Shown here piece after piece: positions 49,521 to 58,001 of a stretch of 64,000 nucleotides of DNA (position 1 is the first letter of the stretch; each line of letters starts with the position of its first letter). Both the position numbers and the translations under genes were made by a program. The notes beneath the pieces were generated by a model that searched no databases, was not told where the DNA came from, and saw only the letters and a program-made list of their open reading frames with translations. Source of the DNA: DATCYX01 sp963714425 (GTDB lineage Bacteria; Chloroflexota; Anaerolineae; Anaerolineales; UBA4823); NCBI GenBank assembly GCA_963714425.1, contig CAVQOI010000014.1:124001-188000 (forward strand). The letters run 5' to 3'.

Positions 49521-50420
49521 ATGCCAAATACGAGAGAAGTCCGTCTTCGCATAGCCAGCATCAAAAACATCGCTCAGGTTACACGCGCCTTGCAGGCTGT
49601 AAGCGCTAGCAAGGTGCGCAAAGCGATGGCGGCTGTGATGCACACGCGTCCGTACGCCACCAAGGCCTGGCAGGTGCTCACGCACATCGCCGGGCAGCCT
49701 GGACGCGATTCATTGCATCCTTTGCTCACCAGCCGTCAAGAGGTCAAAAGCGTTCTGGTGGTCCTTGTGACAGGAGATCGTGGTCTTGCCGGCGCCTACA
49801 ACACGAATATTGTGCGCTTTGTGCTGAATCACTTTAACAGTTACCCTGTGCCTGTGCGCTACGTCACGGTGGGTCGTAAAGGTCGTGACCTGATGCTGCG
49901 GCGACGTAAAGATGTGATTGCAGAATTCAGCAACTTGCCGCCAGCGCCATCCTTTGCAGATATCTCCGCCATCGGTCGCTTGGCGGTGGAAGAATACCTG
50001 AACGGATACAGCGATGAAGTGTACCTGGTGTACACCGATTTCATCAGTATGGCTCGCCAGACACCGGCAGTCAAGAAGCTATTGCCACTGGAGATTGAGG
50101 CGCATGAAGAGCGCGTAATGACCCTGGGGCAAGAGGGCCGGGCAATGGCAGCGGCTTATATCTATGAGCCAGGAGAGACGGCAATTCTGGACGAGATCGT
50201 GCCGCGATTTACCGGTTTGCAGGTGTTCCAGGCGATACTAGAGTCTTCAGCAAGCGAACATGCCGCCCGGATGATCGCCATGAAAAACGCTACCGATAGC
50301 GCCAAGGAGCTGGCTGGCGCGCTGCAACTGCAATATAACAAAACTCGCCAGCAAGCGATTACAAATGAGATGCTGGACATTGCCGGCGGGGCGGAAGCAC
50401 TCGCCCAGGCAACTGGTTAA
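49521..50420 (+). CDS. atpG: F-type ATP synthase subunit gamma
   Basis: 299 residues. Central rotor shaft linking the c-ring and F1. N-terminal helix MPNTREVRLRIASIKNIAQVTRALQAVSASK and C-terminal ARMIAMKNATDSAKELAGALQLQYNKTRQQAITNEMLDIAGGAEAL are diagnostic when taken in parts. VVLVTGDRGLAGAYN is the Rossmann-like central motif. Lies 3 bases after atpA. Confidence 0.96.
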   Translation: MPNTREVRLRIASIKNIAQVTRALQAVSASKVRKAMAAVMHTRPYATKAWQVLTHIAGQPGRDSLHPLLTSRQEVKSVLVVLVTGDRGLAGAYNTNIVRFVLNHFNSYPVPVRYVTVGRKGRDLMLRRRKDVIAEFSNLPPAPSFADISAIGRLAVEEYLNGYSDEVYLVYTDFISMARQTPAVKKLLPLEIEAHEERVMTLGQEGRAMAAAYIYEPGETAILDEIVPRFTGLQVFQAILESSASEHAARMIAMKNATDSAKELAGALQLQYNKTRQQAITNEMLDIAGGAEALAQATG

Positions 50421-50434
50421 CCCCCGGAGGGAGT

Positions 50435-51844
50435 ATGGCAATTGCTGAGAAGAGCATGACAAAAGGACGTATAGCCCAGATTTTGGGTGGTGTTGTGGAT
50501 GTGGAATTTCCTCTGGAGCACCTGCCTGCGATTTATGAAGCAATCGAGGTGCCACGCGAGGGAAAAGAAGATCTCATTTTAGAGGTAGAGAAACACCTGG
50601 GAAACAACTGGGTGCGCTGTGTGTCCATGGATGCAACCGATGGATTACAGCGAGGCGTTCCAGCCTATGGTACAGGTGCGCCGATTATGGTGCCCGTTGG
50701 TACTGAAACGCTGGGACGGGTGTTCAACGTGCTTGGCAAGCCGGTCGACGGTTTAGGACCAGCCACAGCGCGGGAGTATTATCCAATCCACCGTCCGGCG
50801 CCTGAGTTCTCGGAGCAATCCACGCGGGTGGAAGTCTTCGAAACCGGGCTCAAAGTCATCGACTTGATTGCGCCGTTTACAAAAGGTGGAAAGACCGGGA
50901 TTTTTGGTGGTGCAGGGGTAGGTAAGACAGTGATTATTATGGAGCTGATCCGCTCCATTGCCACCGTCCACCAGGGAAACTCGGTCTTTGCAGGCGTGGG
51001 CGAGCGCACTCGCGAAGGCACACAGCTCTATCGCGAGATGAACGAGTCCGGGGTGATGAAAGACACAGTGATGGTCTTCGGACAGATGAACGAGCCTCCG
51101 GGTGTCCGGCTACGTGTGGCGCTGACAGCGCTCTCTATGGCGGAGTATTTCCGCGATCAGGGTAAGGACGTGCTGCTTTTCATCGACAACATCTTTCGCT
51201 TCAGCATGTCGGGCTCGGAAGTTTCAGCATTATTAGGGCGCATGCCCTCGGCGGTGGGATATCAGCCCACGCTGGCGACTGAGATGGGTGAGCTGCAAGA
51301 GAGAATTACCTCCACCCGGCATGGCTCGGTGACCTCGATGCAGGCGGTGTATGTGCCTGCAGACGATTATTCCGACCCAGCCCCGGTGGCGACATTTACC
51401 CATCTGGATGCCACAATCGCTCTGGAACGCTCGATCTCTGAGAAGGGCATTTACCCAGCTGTTGACCCACTGGCATCGACATCGCGCATCCTCGACCCAA
51501 TTATCGTCGGGGAAGAACATTACACAACGACCCGTGAGGTGCAGCGAGTGCTGCAGCGCTACAAAGACCTGCAAGACATCATCGCCATTTTGGGAGTGGA
51601 CGAGCTCAGCGAGGACGACAAATTGATCGTCTCGCGGGCGCGCAAGATTGAGCGTTTCTTCTCTCAACCGATGTTCGTTGCGGCTCAGTTCACCGGGTTG
51701 GAAGGTCGTTATGTGCCTCTCAAAGAGACTGTGAGAGGCTTCCGCGAGATCTTAGATGGCAAGCATGATGATCTGCCCGAACAGGCCTTTATGATGGTTG
51801 GGACTATCGAAGAGGCGCGCGAGAAAGCCGAGCGTCTGAAATGA
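50435..51844 (+). CDS. atpD: F-type ATP synthase subunit beta
   Basis: 469 residues. Catalytic subunit: P-loop GGAGVGKTVIIMELI, the catalytic Glu in AGVGERTREG, Walker B LLFIDNIFRF, signature PSAVGYQPTLATEMG and the DELSEDD segment that contacts gamma. GGAGGGAG precedes the ATG. Confidence 0.98.
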   Translation: MAIAEKSMTKGRIAQILGGVVDVEFPLEHLPAIYEAIEVPREGKEDLILEVEKHLGNNWVRCVSMDATDGLQRGVPAYGTGAPIMVPVGTETLGRVFNVLGKPVDGLGPATAREYYPIHRPAPEFSEQSTRVEVFETGLKVIDLIAPFTKGGKTGIFGGAGVGKTVIIMELIRSIATVHQGNSVFAGVGERTREGTQLYREMNESGVMKDTVMVFGQMNEPPGVRLRVALTALSMAEYFRDQGKDVLLFIDNIFRFSMSGSEVSALLGRMPSAVGYQPTLATEMGELQERITSTRHGSVTSMQAVYVPADDYSDPAPVATFTHLDATIALERSISEKGIYPAVDPLASTSRILDPIIVGEEHYTTTREVQRVLQRYKDLQDIIAILGVDELSEDDKLIVSRARKIERFFSQPMFVAAQFTGLEGRYVPLKETVRGFREILDGKHDDLPEQAFMMVGTIEEAREKAERLK

Positions 51845-51875
51845 GACATCCGGCTAGGAGTGTGTGAGGACGTAT

Positions 51876-52331
51876 ATGCCAATTCGATGCGAGATTGTCT
51901 CACAGGACCGCCTGGTATTCCAGGGAGAAGCTGACATGGTAGTAGTCCCAGGCGTGGCAGGAGAGATGGGCATCCTGCCAAACCATGCACCGCTGCTATC
52001 TACCTTGAAATTTGGCATCTTGAAAGTGCGTTACCAGGGACAAGAAGAGATATTTACCGTCGCAGGTGGGGTGATCGAAGTGCAACCAGATATTATCACT
52101 GTTCTTGCAGATGCAGCTGAGAACGTCGAAGAGATTGATATCTCCCGGGCGGAGGTAGCCCGCCAGCGCGCAGTTGAGTATCTGAAAGATGGACCACCGC
52201 CAGACACGGATGCATATCTGGCAATGGAAGCAGCTTTGCGTCGCTCAAACCTGCGCTTGGAAGCCGTACAGCGCTTTCGCAGGTCAAGTGCGCGGCGTCC
52301 CTATGAACCTGGGGAGGGAGAAACCTCATAA
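51876..52331 (+). CDS. atpC: F-type ATP synthase subunit epsilon
   Basis: 151 residues from the ATG at 51876 (GAGGA upstream). Beta-sandwich start IRCEIVSQDRLVFQGEADMVVVPGVAGEMGILPNHAPL (quoted in part: VPGVAGEMGILPNHAPL is the hallmark), then helical hairpin that can brake rotation (ISRAEVARQRAVEYL). mreB follows after 3 bases. Confidence 0.94.
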   Translation: MPIRCEIVSQDRLVFQGEADMVVVPGVAGEMGILPNHAPLLSTLKFGILKVRYQGQEEIFTVAGGVIEVQPDIITVLADAAENVEEIDISRAEVARQRAVEYLKDGPPPDTDAYLAMEAALRRSNLRLEAVQRFRRSSARRPYEPGEGETS

Positions 52332-52334
52332 CCA

Positions 52335-53342
52335 ATGGCCCTCTTTTCTAGAGAATTGGGCATCGATCTGGGCACTCTGAACATGCGGGTTGCCGAAGGA
52401 GGGCGCGTTGTTTTCGAGGAGCCCACGGTAGCCGCGATTGTGGTTCAGGAACAGAAAATGGTTGCCTGGGGGAAAGAAGCCCAGGATATGTTCGGGCGCG
52501 TGCCAGAATCAATGGAAGTGATGCGCCCAATGCAGAATGGTGTGATCGCTGATTACGAGGTCACTGAGTACATGCTGCAGGCATTATTGCGGCGCCTGAG
52601 CGGTCCGGTGCGCTTCTTTCGACCGACGGTGATGGTGACAGTCCCGTATGGTGTCACCAGCGTAGAAAGTCGTGCGGTGCATGAGGCGGCACTCCAAGCT
52701 GGTAGCCGTGAGGTATTTCTGATCCAACAACCATTGGCGGCAGCCATTGGCGTCGATCTGCCAATCAGCACACCATCGGGAAATATGATTGTGTGCCTGG
52801 GAGGAGGGGCTACCCAAGCGGCTGTGCTGGCAATGTATGGGATCGTCTCAGCGGAGACGATGCGCGCCGGTGGCATGGCGCTCGACGAATCCATCGTAAG
52901 TTATGTCCGCAGGAAGTATGGCTTGATCATTGGACAGCTGACCGCTGAACAGGTAAAGCTAAAAATCGGCGCCGCAGTCCCACAAGACGAGGAGCAGAGC
53001 TTTGAGATCCAGGGACAGGACCAGGTGAATGGATTGCCCCGGCCTGCCACGATAACCACTGGAGAGGTGGTCGAAGCCATGAGCGATCCTTTGAATGACA
53101 TCATTGAGACCACTCGGCGTGTTCTGGAAAAGACACCTCCTGAGCTGGTTTCGGATATCATCGACCGTGGCGTAGCCCTCACCGGCGGTGGCGCTTTGCT
53201 GCGCGGCATCGATAAGCTCTTCACCAAGCAATTAGGTGTGCCCGCTTACCTTGTGGATAACCCAACTACTTGCGTGGCCGAAGGCGCATCCAGGGGCATC
53301 AACCTCTACCCGCTTATCCGGCGAAATTTGCCGCCAATATAA
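52335..53342 (+). CDS. mreB: rod shape-determining actin homologue MreB
   Basis: 335 residues. Actin-fold protein that positions wall synthesis. Motifs: GIDLGTLNMRV (phosphate 1), VTVPYGVTSVESRAV, FLIQQPLAAAIGVDLPI (connect 1), IVCLGGGATQAAVLAMYG (phosphate 2) and ALTGGGALLRGIDKL (adenosine). Located directly behind atpC without a separate promoter; no mreC/mreD follow. The phosphate-2 motif is CLGGG rather than the usual DIGGG, a mild deviation, so it could be a divergent paralogue. Confidence 0.9.
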   Translation: MALFSRELGIDLGTLNMRVAEGGRVVFEEPTVAAIVVQEQKMVAWGKEAQDMFGRVPESMEVMRPMQNGVIADYEVTEYMLQALLRRLSGPVRFFRPTVMVTVPYGVTSVESRAVHEAALQAGSREVFLIQQPLAAAIGVDLPISTPSGNMIVCLGGGATQAAVLAMYGIVSAETMRAGGMALDESIVSYVRRKYGLIIGQLTAEQVKLKIGAAVPQDEEQSFEIQGQDQVNGLPRPATITTGEVVEAMSDPLNDIIETTRRVLEKTPPELVSDIIDRGVALTGGGALLRGIDKLFTKQLGVPAYLVDNPTTCVAEGASRGINLYPLIRRNLPPI

Positions 53343-53361
53343 TTCGGAGTGTATTAAACCA

Positions 53362-53393
53362 AAATGGAGTCCGTTGGACAACGGACTCCATTT
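53362..53393. terminator. bidirectional terminator between mreB and rex
   Basis: A perfect 14-bp stem, AAATGGAGTCCGTT (53362-53375) with AACGGACTCCATTT (53380-53393), has loop GGAC. The flanking genes converge. Confidence 0.88.
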
Positions 53394-53417
53394 GTGATTC
53401 TCGAAGAGCGACAAAGA

Positions 53418-54038
53418 TTAATCCAGGTAATAGGTCATACGCTGCAAGTGGGTTACCGGGTCGGTGTGCTGGACGTGGACGCCTTCAAGGACGTTAACAT
53501 TGATGGGTGCATAGTTCAGGATGGCACGGACGCCAGCCTTCATTAACTCATCGGCGACATCCTGGGCGTTTTGGGCAGGGACAGCGATCATGGCAACTTT
53601 GATACCCCTATCCCGGATCACCCTTTCCATTGCGGCAAAGTCCTGAATGACGAAAGAACCTACCCGCGTGCCGACCTTTTTAGGGTCGTTGTCGAAGAGC
53701 ATGGTCACTTTGTACCCGCGGTCGGCGAATCCCTGGTATCGTGCGACTGCACTGCCGATACTCCCTGCGCCAATCACAGCAACCTCCCATACGCGGTCCA
53801 CGCGCAAGATTTTCCTCAACTGGTTCACCAAGAATTCAATGTTGTAGCCTGTGCCTTGCTTGCCAAACTCACCAAACTGGGAGAGATCCTTACGGATCTG
53901 AGCCGCAGAGATGCCCAAGCGATCGCTTAATTCCTGGGAGGAGGTTACCAATCTCCCGTCCAGGTTCATTCGCTGTAGCGCTCTCAGGTATATCGGCAAT
54001 CGACCAACCACTATATCGGGGATGGTTTTTTGATCCAT
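53418..54038 (-). CDS. rex: redox-sensing transcriptional repressor Rex
   Basis: 206 residues from the ATG at 54038 (AGGAGAG upstream). NADH/NAD+ sensor that releases DNA at high NADH. N-terminal winged helix (VVGRLPIYLRALQRM, LSDRLGISAAQIRKDLSQFG), then Rossmann fold (VAVIGAGSIGSAVARY, FDNDPKKVG), VPAQNAQDVADEL, and the C-terminal domain-swap helix. Its promoter overlaps an 18-bp Rex-type palindrome, so autoregulation is expected. Rex typically controls respiratory and fermentative genes. Confidence 0.96.
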   Translation of the reverse strand: MDQKTIPDIVVGRLPIYLRALQRMNLDGRLVTSSQELSDRLGISAAQIRKDLSQFGEFGKQGTGYNIEFLVNQLRKILRVDRVWEVAVIGAGSIGSAVARYQGFADRGYKVTMLFDNDPKKVGTRVGSFVIQDFAAMERVIRDRGIKVAMIAVPAQNAQDVADELMKAGVRAILNYAPINVNVLEGVHVQHTDPVTHLQRMTYYLD

Positions 54039-54070
54039 TTTACTCTCCTGCCCAGTAGAATTATTCGTAA

Positions 54071-54109
54071 AATATACTACAAATTGTCTAATTGTGCAAA
54101 CCCCCACAA
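54071..54109 (-). promoter_or_regulatory. rex promoter with overlapping Rex operator
   Basis: Minus strand: TTGCAC (54099-54094), 17 bases, TATATT (54076-54071). TTGTGGGGGTTTGCACAA (54109-54092) has the perfect outer arms TTGTG/CACAA of the Rex consensus TTGTGAAnnnnTTCACAA at the right length of 18 bp, and covers the -35 box. Confidence 0.7.
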
Positions 54110-54249
54110 AATGCAAACGATAATATATGAATACCTGGTTGGATGTATAAACAGTTCCTCCATCTCCAACCAGGTATGTAAGCAATTGTCCGAGCGGATA
54201 CGCGCGCGAGGGTCGATTCAACCCATCTGGTCAGGTCAGCATATCCTAG

Positions 54250-54528
54250 TTATTTTGTCGTCCCGTTGATTTGCTCCTTATGACCGAGAAGGTAAGTAGC
54301 AAAGGTAATTGCCAAAACCAACACAACCCCTGCAACCATTCCAGTTACTTCCGCTTCAAGGATCAGATCCCTGCTTTCCATCAACAGACTTTGACTGATG
54401 AATGCCAGGCTCGTTGAGAGTGCAATGAGGTGGTCACTGATGTATGCGCTTGCCATCAGCGCTAGCGCAGTGAAGGGGATGGCAATCAGGAGCGTCCAAA
54501 ACATGGCTGCAAACTGTACTTTTTTCAT
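54250..54528 (-). CDS. small two-helix membrane protein, function unknown
   Basis: 92 residues with hydrophobic segments at about 8-30 and 62-83, separated by a polar stretch with the acidic cluster ESRDLILEAEVTG. AAAGGAGG lies 6 bases before the ATG, which supports translation. No family recognised. It sits alone between rex and the response regulator; 54113-54249 contains no further gene. Confidence 0.6.
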   Translation of the reverse strand: MKKVQFAAMFWTLLIAIPFTALALMASAYISDHLIALSTSLAFISQSLLMESRDLILEAEVTGMVAGVVLVLAITFATYLLGHKEQINGTTK

Positions 54529-54567
54529 GTGAACCTCCTTTTATCTTGTTTCCCACTATAAGCATAT

Positions 54568-54596
54568 AAAAAAAACGCCGCCTGGTCAATAGGCGG
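54568..54596 (-). terminator. intrinsic terminator after the response regulator
   Basis: Minus strand CCGCCT (54596-54591), 7-base loop, AGGCGG (54583-54578), then CG and a run of eight T (54575-54568). It closes the redox/two-component operon. A 12-bp palindrome GGGTATATACCC lies nearby at 54614-54625. Confidence 0.88.
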
Positions 54597-54649
54597 TAAA
54601 AGGTATCTTTATAGGGTATATACCCCAATCTGTGATTGGTTTCTGGAGA

Positions 54650-55303
54650 TCAGGGCTCGATCAGGCCTTTACGAATGGCATATTTGACCAGCTCGCTGCG
54701 ATTGTGCAGGTTTAATTTGCGCATGATGTTCTCGCGGTGACGGGCGACCGTATGCTTGCTGATCGTGAGAAGACTGGCGATCTCTTCGTTTGTCAAGCCT
54801 TGCACCAACAAATCAAGTACTTCCCCTTCGCGCGGCGTAATCCCTTCTGGGAGGTTTTTCTGCGCATCGTCGCCTTTGCGATCGAGAAAATCATGTACGA
54901 GCACTTTCGCCAGAGATGGGAAAATGTATACCTCATTTGAGTGTGCAGCCAGAATGGCGCTCACCAAATCTTCAGGGGCAGCCCTCTTGGGGATGTAACC
55001 CGACGCACCGGCTTTGAGCATCTCAAAGAAATATTCCTGTTCTTCGTGAATTGTCAACGCCACAACATTCACCTGGGGCAGGGCTTGCTTGATCTGGCGG
55101 GTGATCTCGATACCCGAGGCATCCGGCAAAGTAAGATCCATGACTACCACATCTGGCTCGAGCTCGTGACATAGCTTAAGGGCTTCGTACCCGCTACTAG
55201 CTTCTCCCACGATCTCCATTTTTTGCTGGCTCTCTAAGAGCATGCGCAATCCAGTTCGAACGACTTCATGATCGTCTACCAGCAGCAAGCGAATATTAGC
55301 CAT
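54650..55303 (-). CDS. NarL/FixJ-family response regulator
   Basis: 217 residues from the ATG at 55303, which overlaps the kinase gene by 8 bases; the longer opening at 55387 is inside the kinase. Receiver domain: LLVDDHEVVRTGLRMLL, phospho-Asp in VVMDLTLPDASG, Lys in GYIPKRAAPEDL. LuxR-type helix-turn-helix: GITPREGEVLDLLVQG and ISKHTVARHRENIMRKL. Partner of the kinase immediately upstream. Likely target: the cytochrome operon it belongs to (inference). Confidence 0.94.
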   Translation of the reverse strand: MANIRLLLVDDHEVVRTGLRMLLESQQKMEIVGEASSGYEALKLCHELEPDVVVMDLTLPDASGIEITRQIKQALPQVNVVALTIHEEQEYFFEMLKAGASGYIPKRAAPEDLVSAILAAHSNEVYIFPSLAKVLVHDFLDRKGDDAQKNLPEGITPREGEVLDLLVQGLTNEEIASLLTISKHTVARHRENIMRKLNLHNRSELVKYAIRKGLIEP

Positions 55304-56777
55304 GAGGGCTCTCGTGGATTGAGAGCGGAGCCTGGACACGGACCAGCGTGCCTCCCCCGACGCTAGACTGCACCTGACAAGTTCCACCGATTGATGAAGC
55401 GCGCTCTGCCATCCCTAACAAACCCAGTTTTGGGTGCCTACGATCCTGGTTAACGATCATGCTATCGAATCCTTGCCCATCATCCAGTATTGAAAGGGAG
55501 ATGTGGTCTTCCTCGTATGCGATGCGGATAGTCGCTTGGCTGGCATGAGCATGCCGTACAATATTGGTTAATGCTTCCTGGACGATGCGGAACAAGACCA
55601 CGCGCACCTCTGGGGATAACCGGATTCCGTGCATCTCGTTTTCAATAATTATGTTCAAGCCCGTCATCTCGTTCACTTCACGCCCCAGCGCACGTATTGC
55701 AGAAACAAATCCCAAGTCGTCCAGATGGGGAGGGTGAAGTCCGTTGACCATATGGCGCAGTTCATCGAGCCCACTGGTCGCTATTTCCTGAAGCTGCTTT
55801 GCTTGTGTGGTAACCTGAGGTGCATCCTTCTCCATTTTATCCACCAAGCCGCGAATCCCTAATCCTAAGGCTGTCAGGGTCTGCCCGATGCCATCGTGGA
55901 GCTCGCGCGCAATTCGCTGACGTTCTGCCTCTTGGGCGCGCACAGTGCGTTGAAACAACTCCCCACGCAAATTCTCCAAATTGCGCTGTTCGGCTAGTTG
56001 GCTTGCCTGGAGCTGTTCAATTCGCTGTCTGTTCTCAGCTTCGAATGCACGAAGTGATCGAATAATAAACACGGCTGCAAGCATCGCCATAATCGCTCGA
56101 AATACCTGGATCGGAAACCCCATAAAATTGAGGAATACCTCAGAATTAATCTTATCAGATGGGAAGAGAGTGGTTGGGGAAGCAAATAACTGGCCAACAC
56201 CTCCATAGAAGGCGAATGCCATGGCTGCAATGACCACATCTCTGCCAAAGCTATAAAGCCCCACCTCAACAAACCGCCTACGTTGTAGCAACAACCCCCA
56301 GCATGCCAATACAGCACCTGGGATAGCCAATGAGTAGCGCGTATAAACATCGGCCTGAGCCAGCGAAGATGGAGAGATTGGGTTGGATAAAAGCAGCCAT
56401 ATGAGACCAACCAAATAAATCGAGGCAGCCAGTCCAAGCAATGCCAGTTTCTGTCGAGTGGTCAGATTCACAGCTACCAACCATACCCCAAAGGTGATGA
56501 GCATGCAAAAAGAAGTTGCCAGAAAGATTAGCCTCAGAGTGTTGATAATGCCCAGATCAAATTGCCCACCCTGGCCGGCCTTGAGGATCAAGAACATTTC
56601 GAGCCATTCATGGCTCCCATGGATAATTCCAAACCAGCTCAAGGGTCGCAAGGCTTGGGCAAAATACATCTCAGACGAATGACCCAACTCCAGGTAAATT
56701 GCCAGACCCATGCAGAAAAAAGCCAGGCCGTAAAAGAAGAAGACCGCAATCAGGTTTTGGGAAAAGAATTCAGCCAC
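55296..56777 (-). CDS. membrane-bound NarX/LiaS-type sensor histidine kinase
   Basis: 493 residues, GTG start 6 bases after the cytochrome b gene. The first 265 residues contain seven or eight hydrophobic segments and no recognised sensory domain. A coiled linker follows, then HisKA_3 with the phospho-His in ERQRIARELHDGIGQTLTALG (about 297-317, quoted in part), and an ATPase domain (LTNIVRHAHASQ, LDDGQGFD, GLLGMAERASSIGG). Two His in the membrane part (HGSHEW) could bind haem or quinone; speculative. Co-transcribed with the redox genes. Confidence 0.92.
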   Translation of the reverse strand: MAEFFSQNLIAVFFFYGLAFFCMGLAIYLELGHSSEMYFAQALRPLSWFGIIHGSHEWLEMFLILKAGQGGQFDLGIINTLRLIFLATSFCMLITFGVWLVAVNLTTRQKLALLGLAASIYLVGLIWLLLSNPISPSSLAQADVYTRYSLAIPGAVLACWGLLLQRRRFVEVGLYSFGRDVVIAAMAFAFYGGVGQLFASPTTLFPSDKINSEVFLNFMGFPIQVFRAIMAMLAAVFIIRSLRAFEAENRQRIEQLQASQLAEQRNLENLRGELFQRTVRAQEAERQRIARELHDGIGQTLTALGLGIRGLVDKMEKDAPQVTTQAKQLQEIATSGLDELRHMVNGLHPPHLDDLGFVSAIRALGREVNEMTGLNIIIENEMHGIRLSPEVRVVLFRIVQEALTNIVRHAHASQATIRIAYEEDHISLSILDDGQGFDSMIVNQDRRHPKLGLLGMAERASSIGGTCQVQSSVGGGTLVRVQAPLSIHESPHG

Positions 56778-56783
56778 AGTGCG

Positions 56784-58001
56784 TTAATTCTCGGGTGCAC
56801 CGATCCTGATCCATTCGATTACACGATTGAGTTCATCCGCGGTCAACTGGACTGGGTGTCCCCCAGCTTGCTGCACTTGCACAATTGAGCTAGCATTTGG
56901 ATCACCAGGCACGATACCAGGTCCGCTCGTTCCACCCTTCAGTGCCGAGGCATAATCCGCTAACGATAACCCACCAACAGCAGTGATACCATGGCAATTG
57001 GAGCAACGGTTATCGAATAGCTCAGCATAAGTGCCATCCCAGGTGTCTGAACCGATCACCGCTGTTCCCGGCACCGCAGATGGTCGAGGCGTGGGTGATG
57101 GTCGAGGTGTGGGTGTTAAGGGCACGAATACTTCCACGGAACTGGCACGCGGGATGGTTTCAATAGCGCTCTGCTCATAAGTCACGAAGCCGTAAACACT
57201 TGCCAGTAATGACACCCCAAGGATGGTCGCTCCAGGAAGAAAAATGCGCTGGCGACGCTTAATCTGACGGGCATCCAATCCATTAACCGACTGTCCAGCT
57301 TCGATCATTGCCAGTTCAGCAGGATGATCGTGCTCCATCTCGGCTCGAGATAATTGGCCTGTGAACATGCTTTTATTGAATGACTTCAAATGCACGTGGT
57401 AAAAGTGCCACAAGATGATGGAAAGCACTGCCAGGAGGGCCTCGCCCCCGTGCGCAGCTTTTGAAGCAGGAATCAACTCACCGGGAAGCATCGCGGCAGT
57501 TGCGATTGGGTTCCACATCATGAATCCCGTGATAGCCATAATCACGGTTCCCCATACCACAGCCAGATATTCCACTTTTTCTGCGTAGTTATAGCGACCG
57601 TAATATGCTTTGTGTTTTCGCATTCCCAGATAGTAGCGAATATCGTCATATAGATGCTTAAAATCTTCAATAACTGGCAGCATCGTGAGGGGAGAGCGCA
57701 ACACGTACACCCGATACAGGACAGCAATAATATGGTAAATACTCACCAGCATCAATACGATGGCAGCGATATGATGAATGTTCCGAGTTGGTTCGATCCC
57801 ACCCATAGCGCTGATCATCCACTGGCTGATGAATGATTGGGCGTATTTTTGGGGTAAACCTGTAAGCGCCAGGATGGTGAAGGAAATTAGCATCACCATA
57901 TGCTCAACACGTTGACTGAGCGAGAACCGTTCGACAGATTGCACTCGCACAACCTGGCTAGTTACTTCCTCCGCTGAGGATGCCTGAGAGTGTTCAGCCA
58001 C
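56784..58001 (-). CDS. cytochrome b (FdnI-like) fused to a C-terminal cytochrome c domain
   Basis: 405 residues from the GTG at 58001 (overlaps the previous stop by 8 bases; an ATG at 58073 would overlap by 80). Residues about 30-215 form a four-helix di-haem b domain with His in SQRVEHMVML, RNIHHIAAIV, SKAAHGGE and WHFYHVHLKSF. After another helix (LPGATILGVSLLASVYGF) comes a Thr/Pro-rich linker (PLTPTPRPSPTPRPS) and a cytochrome c domain with one CSNCH at about residue 330. No axial Met is obvious. It could pass quinol electrons to an extracytoplasmic haem. Second b of a duplicated pair. Confidence 0.88.
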   Translation of the reverse strand: MAEHSQASSAEEVTSQVVRVQSVERFSLSQRVEHMVMLISFTILALTGLPQKYAQSFISQWMISAMGGIEPTRNIHHIAAIVLMLVSIYHIIAVLYRVYVLRSPLTMLPVIEDFKHLYDDIRYYLGMRKHKAYYGRYNYAEKVEYLAVVWGTVIMAITGFMMWNPIATAAMLPGELIPASKAAHGGEALLAVLSIILWHFYHVHLKSFNKSMFTGQLSRAEMEHDHPAELAMIEAGQSVNGLDARQIKRRQRIFLPGATILGVSLLASVYGFVTYEQSAIETIPRASSVEVFVPLTPTPRPSPTPRPSAVPGTAVIGSDTWDGTYAELFDNRCSNCHGITAVGGLSLADYASALKGGTSGPGIVPGDPNASSIVQVQQAGGHPVQLTADELNRVIEWIRIGAPEN

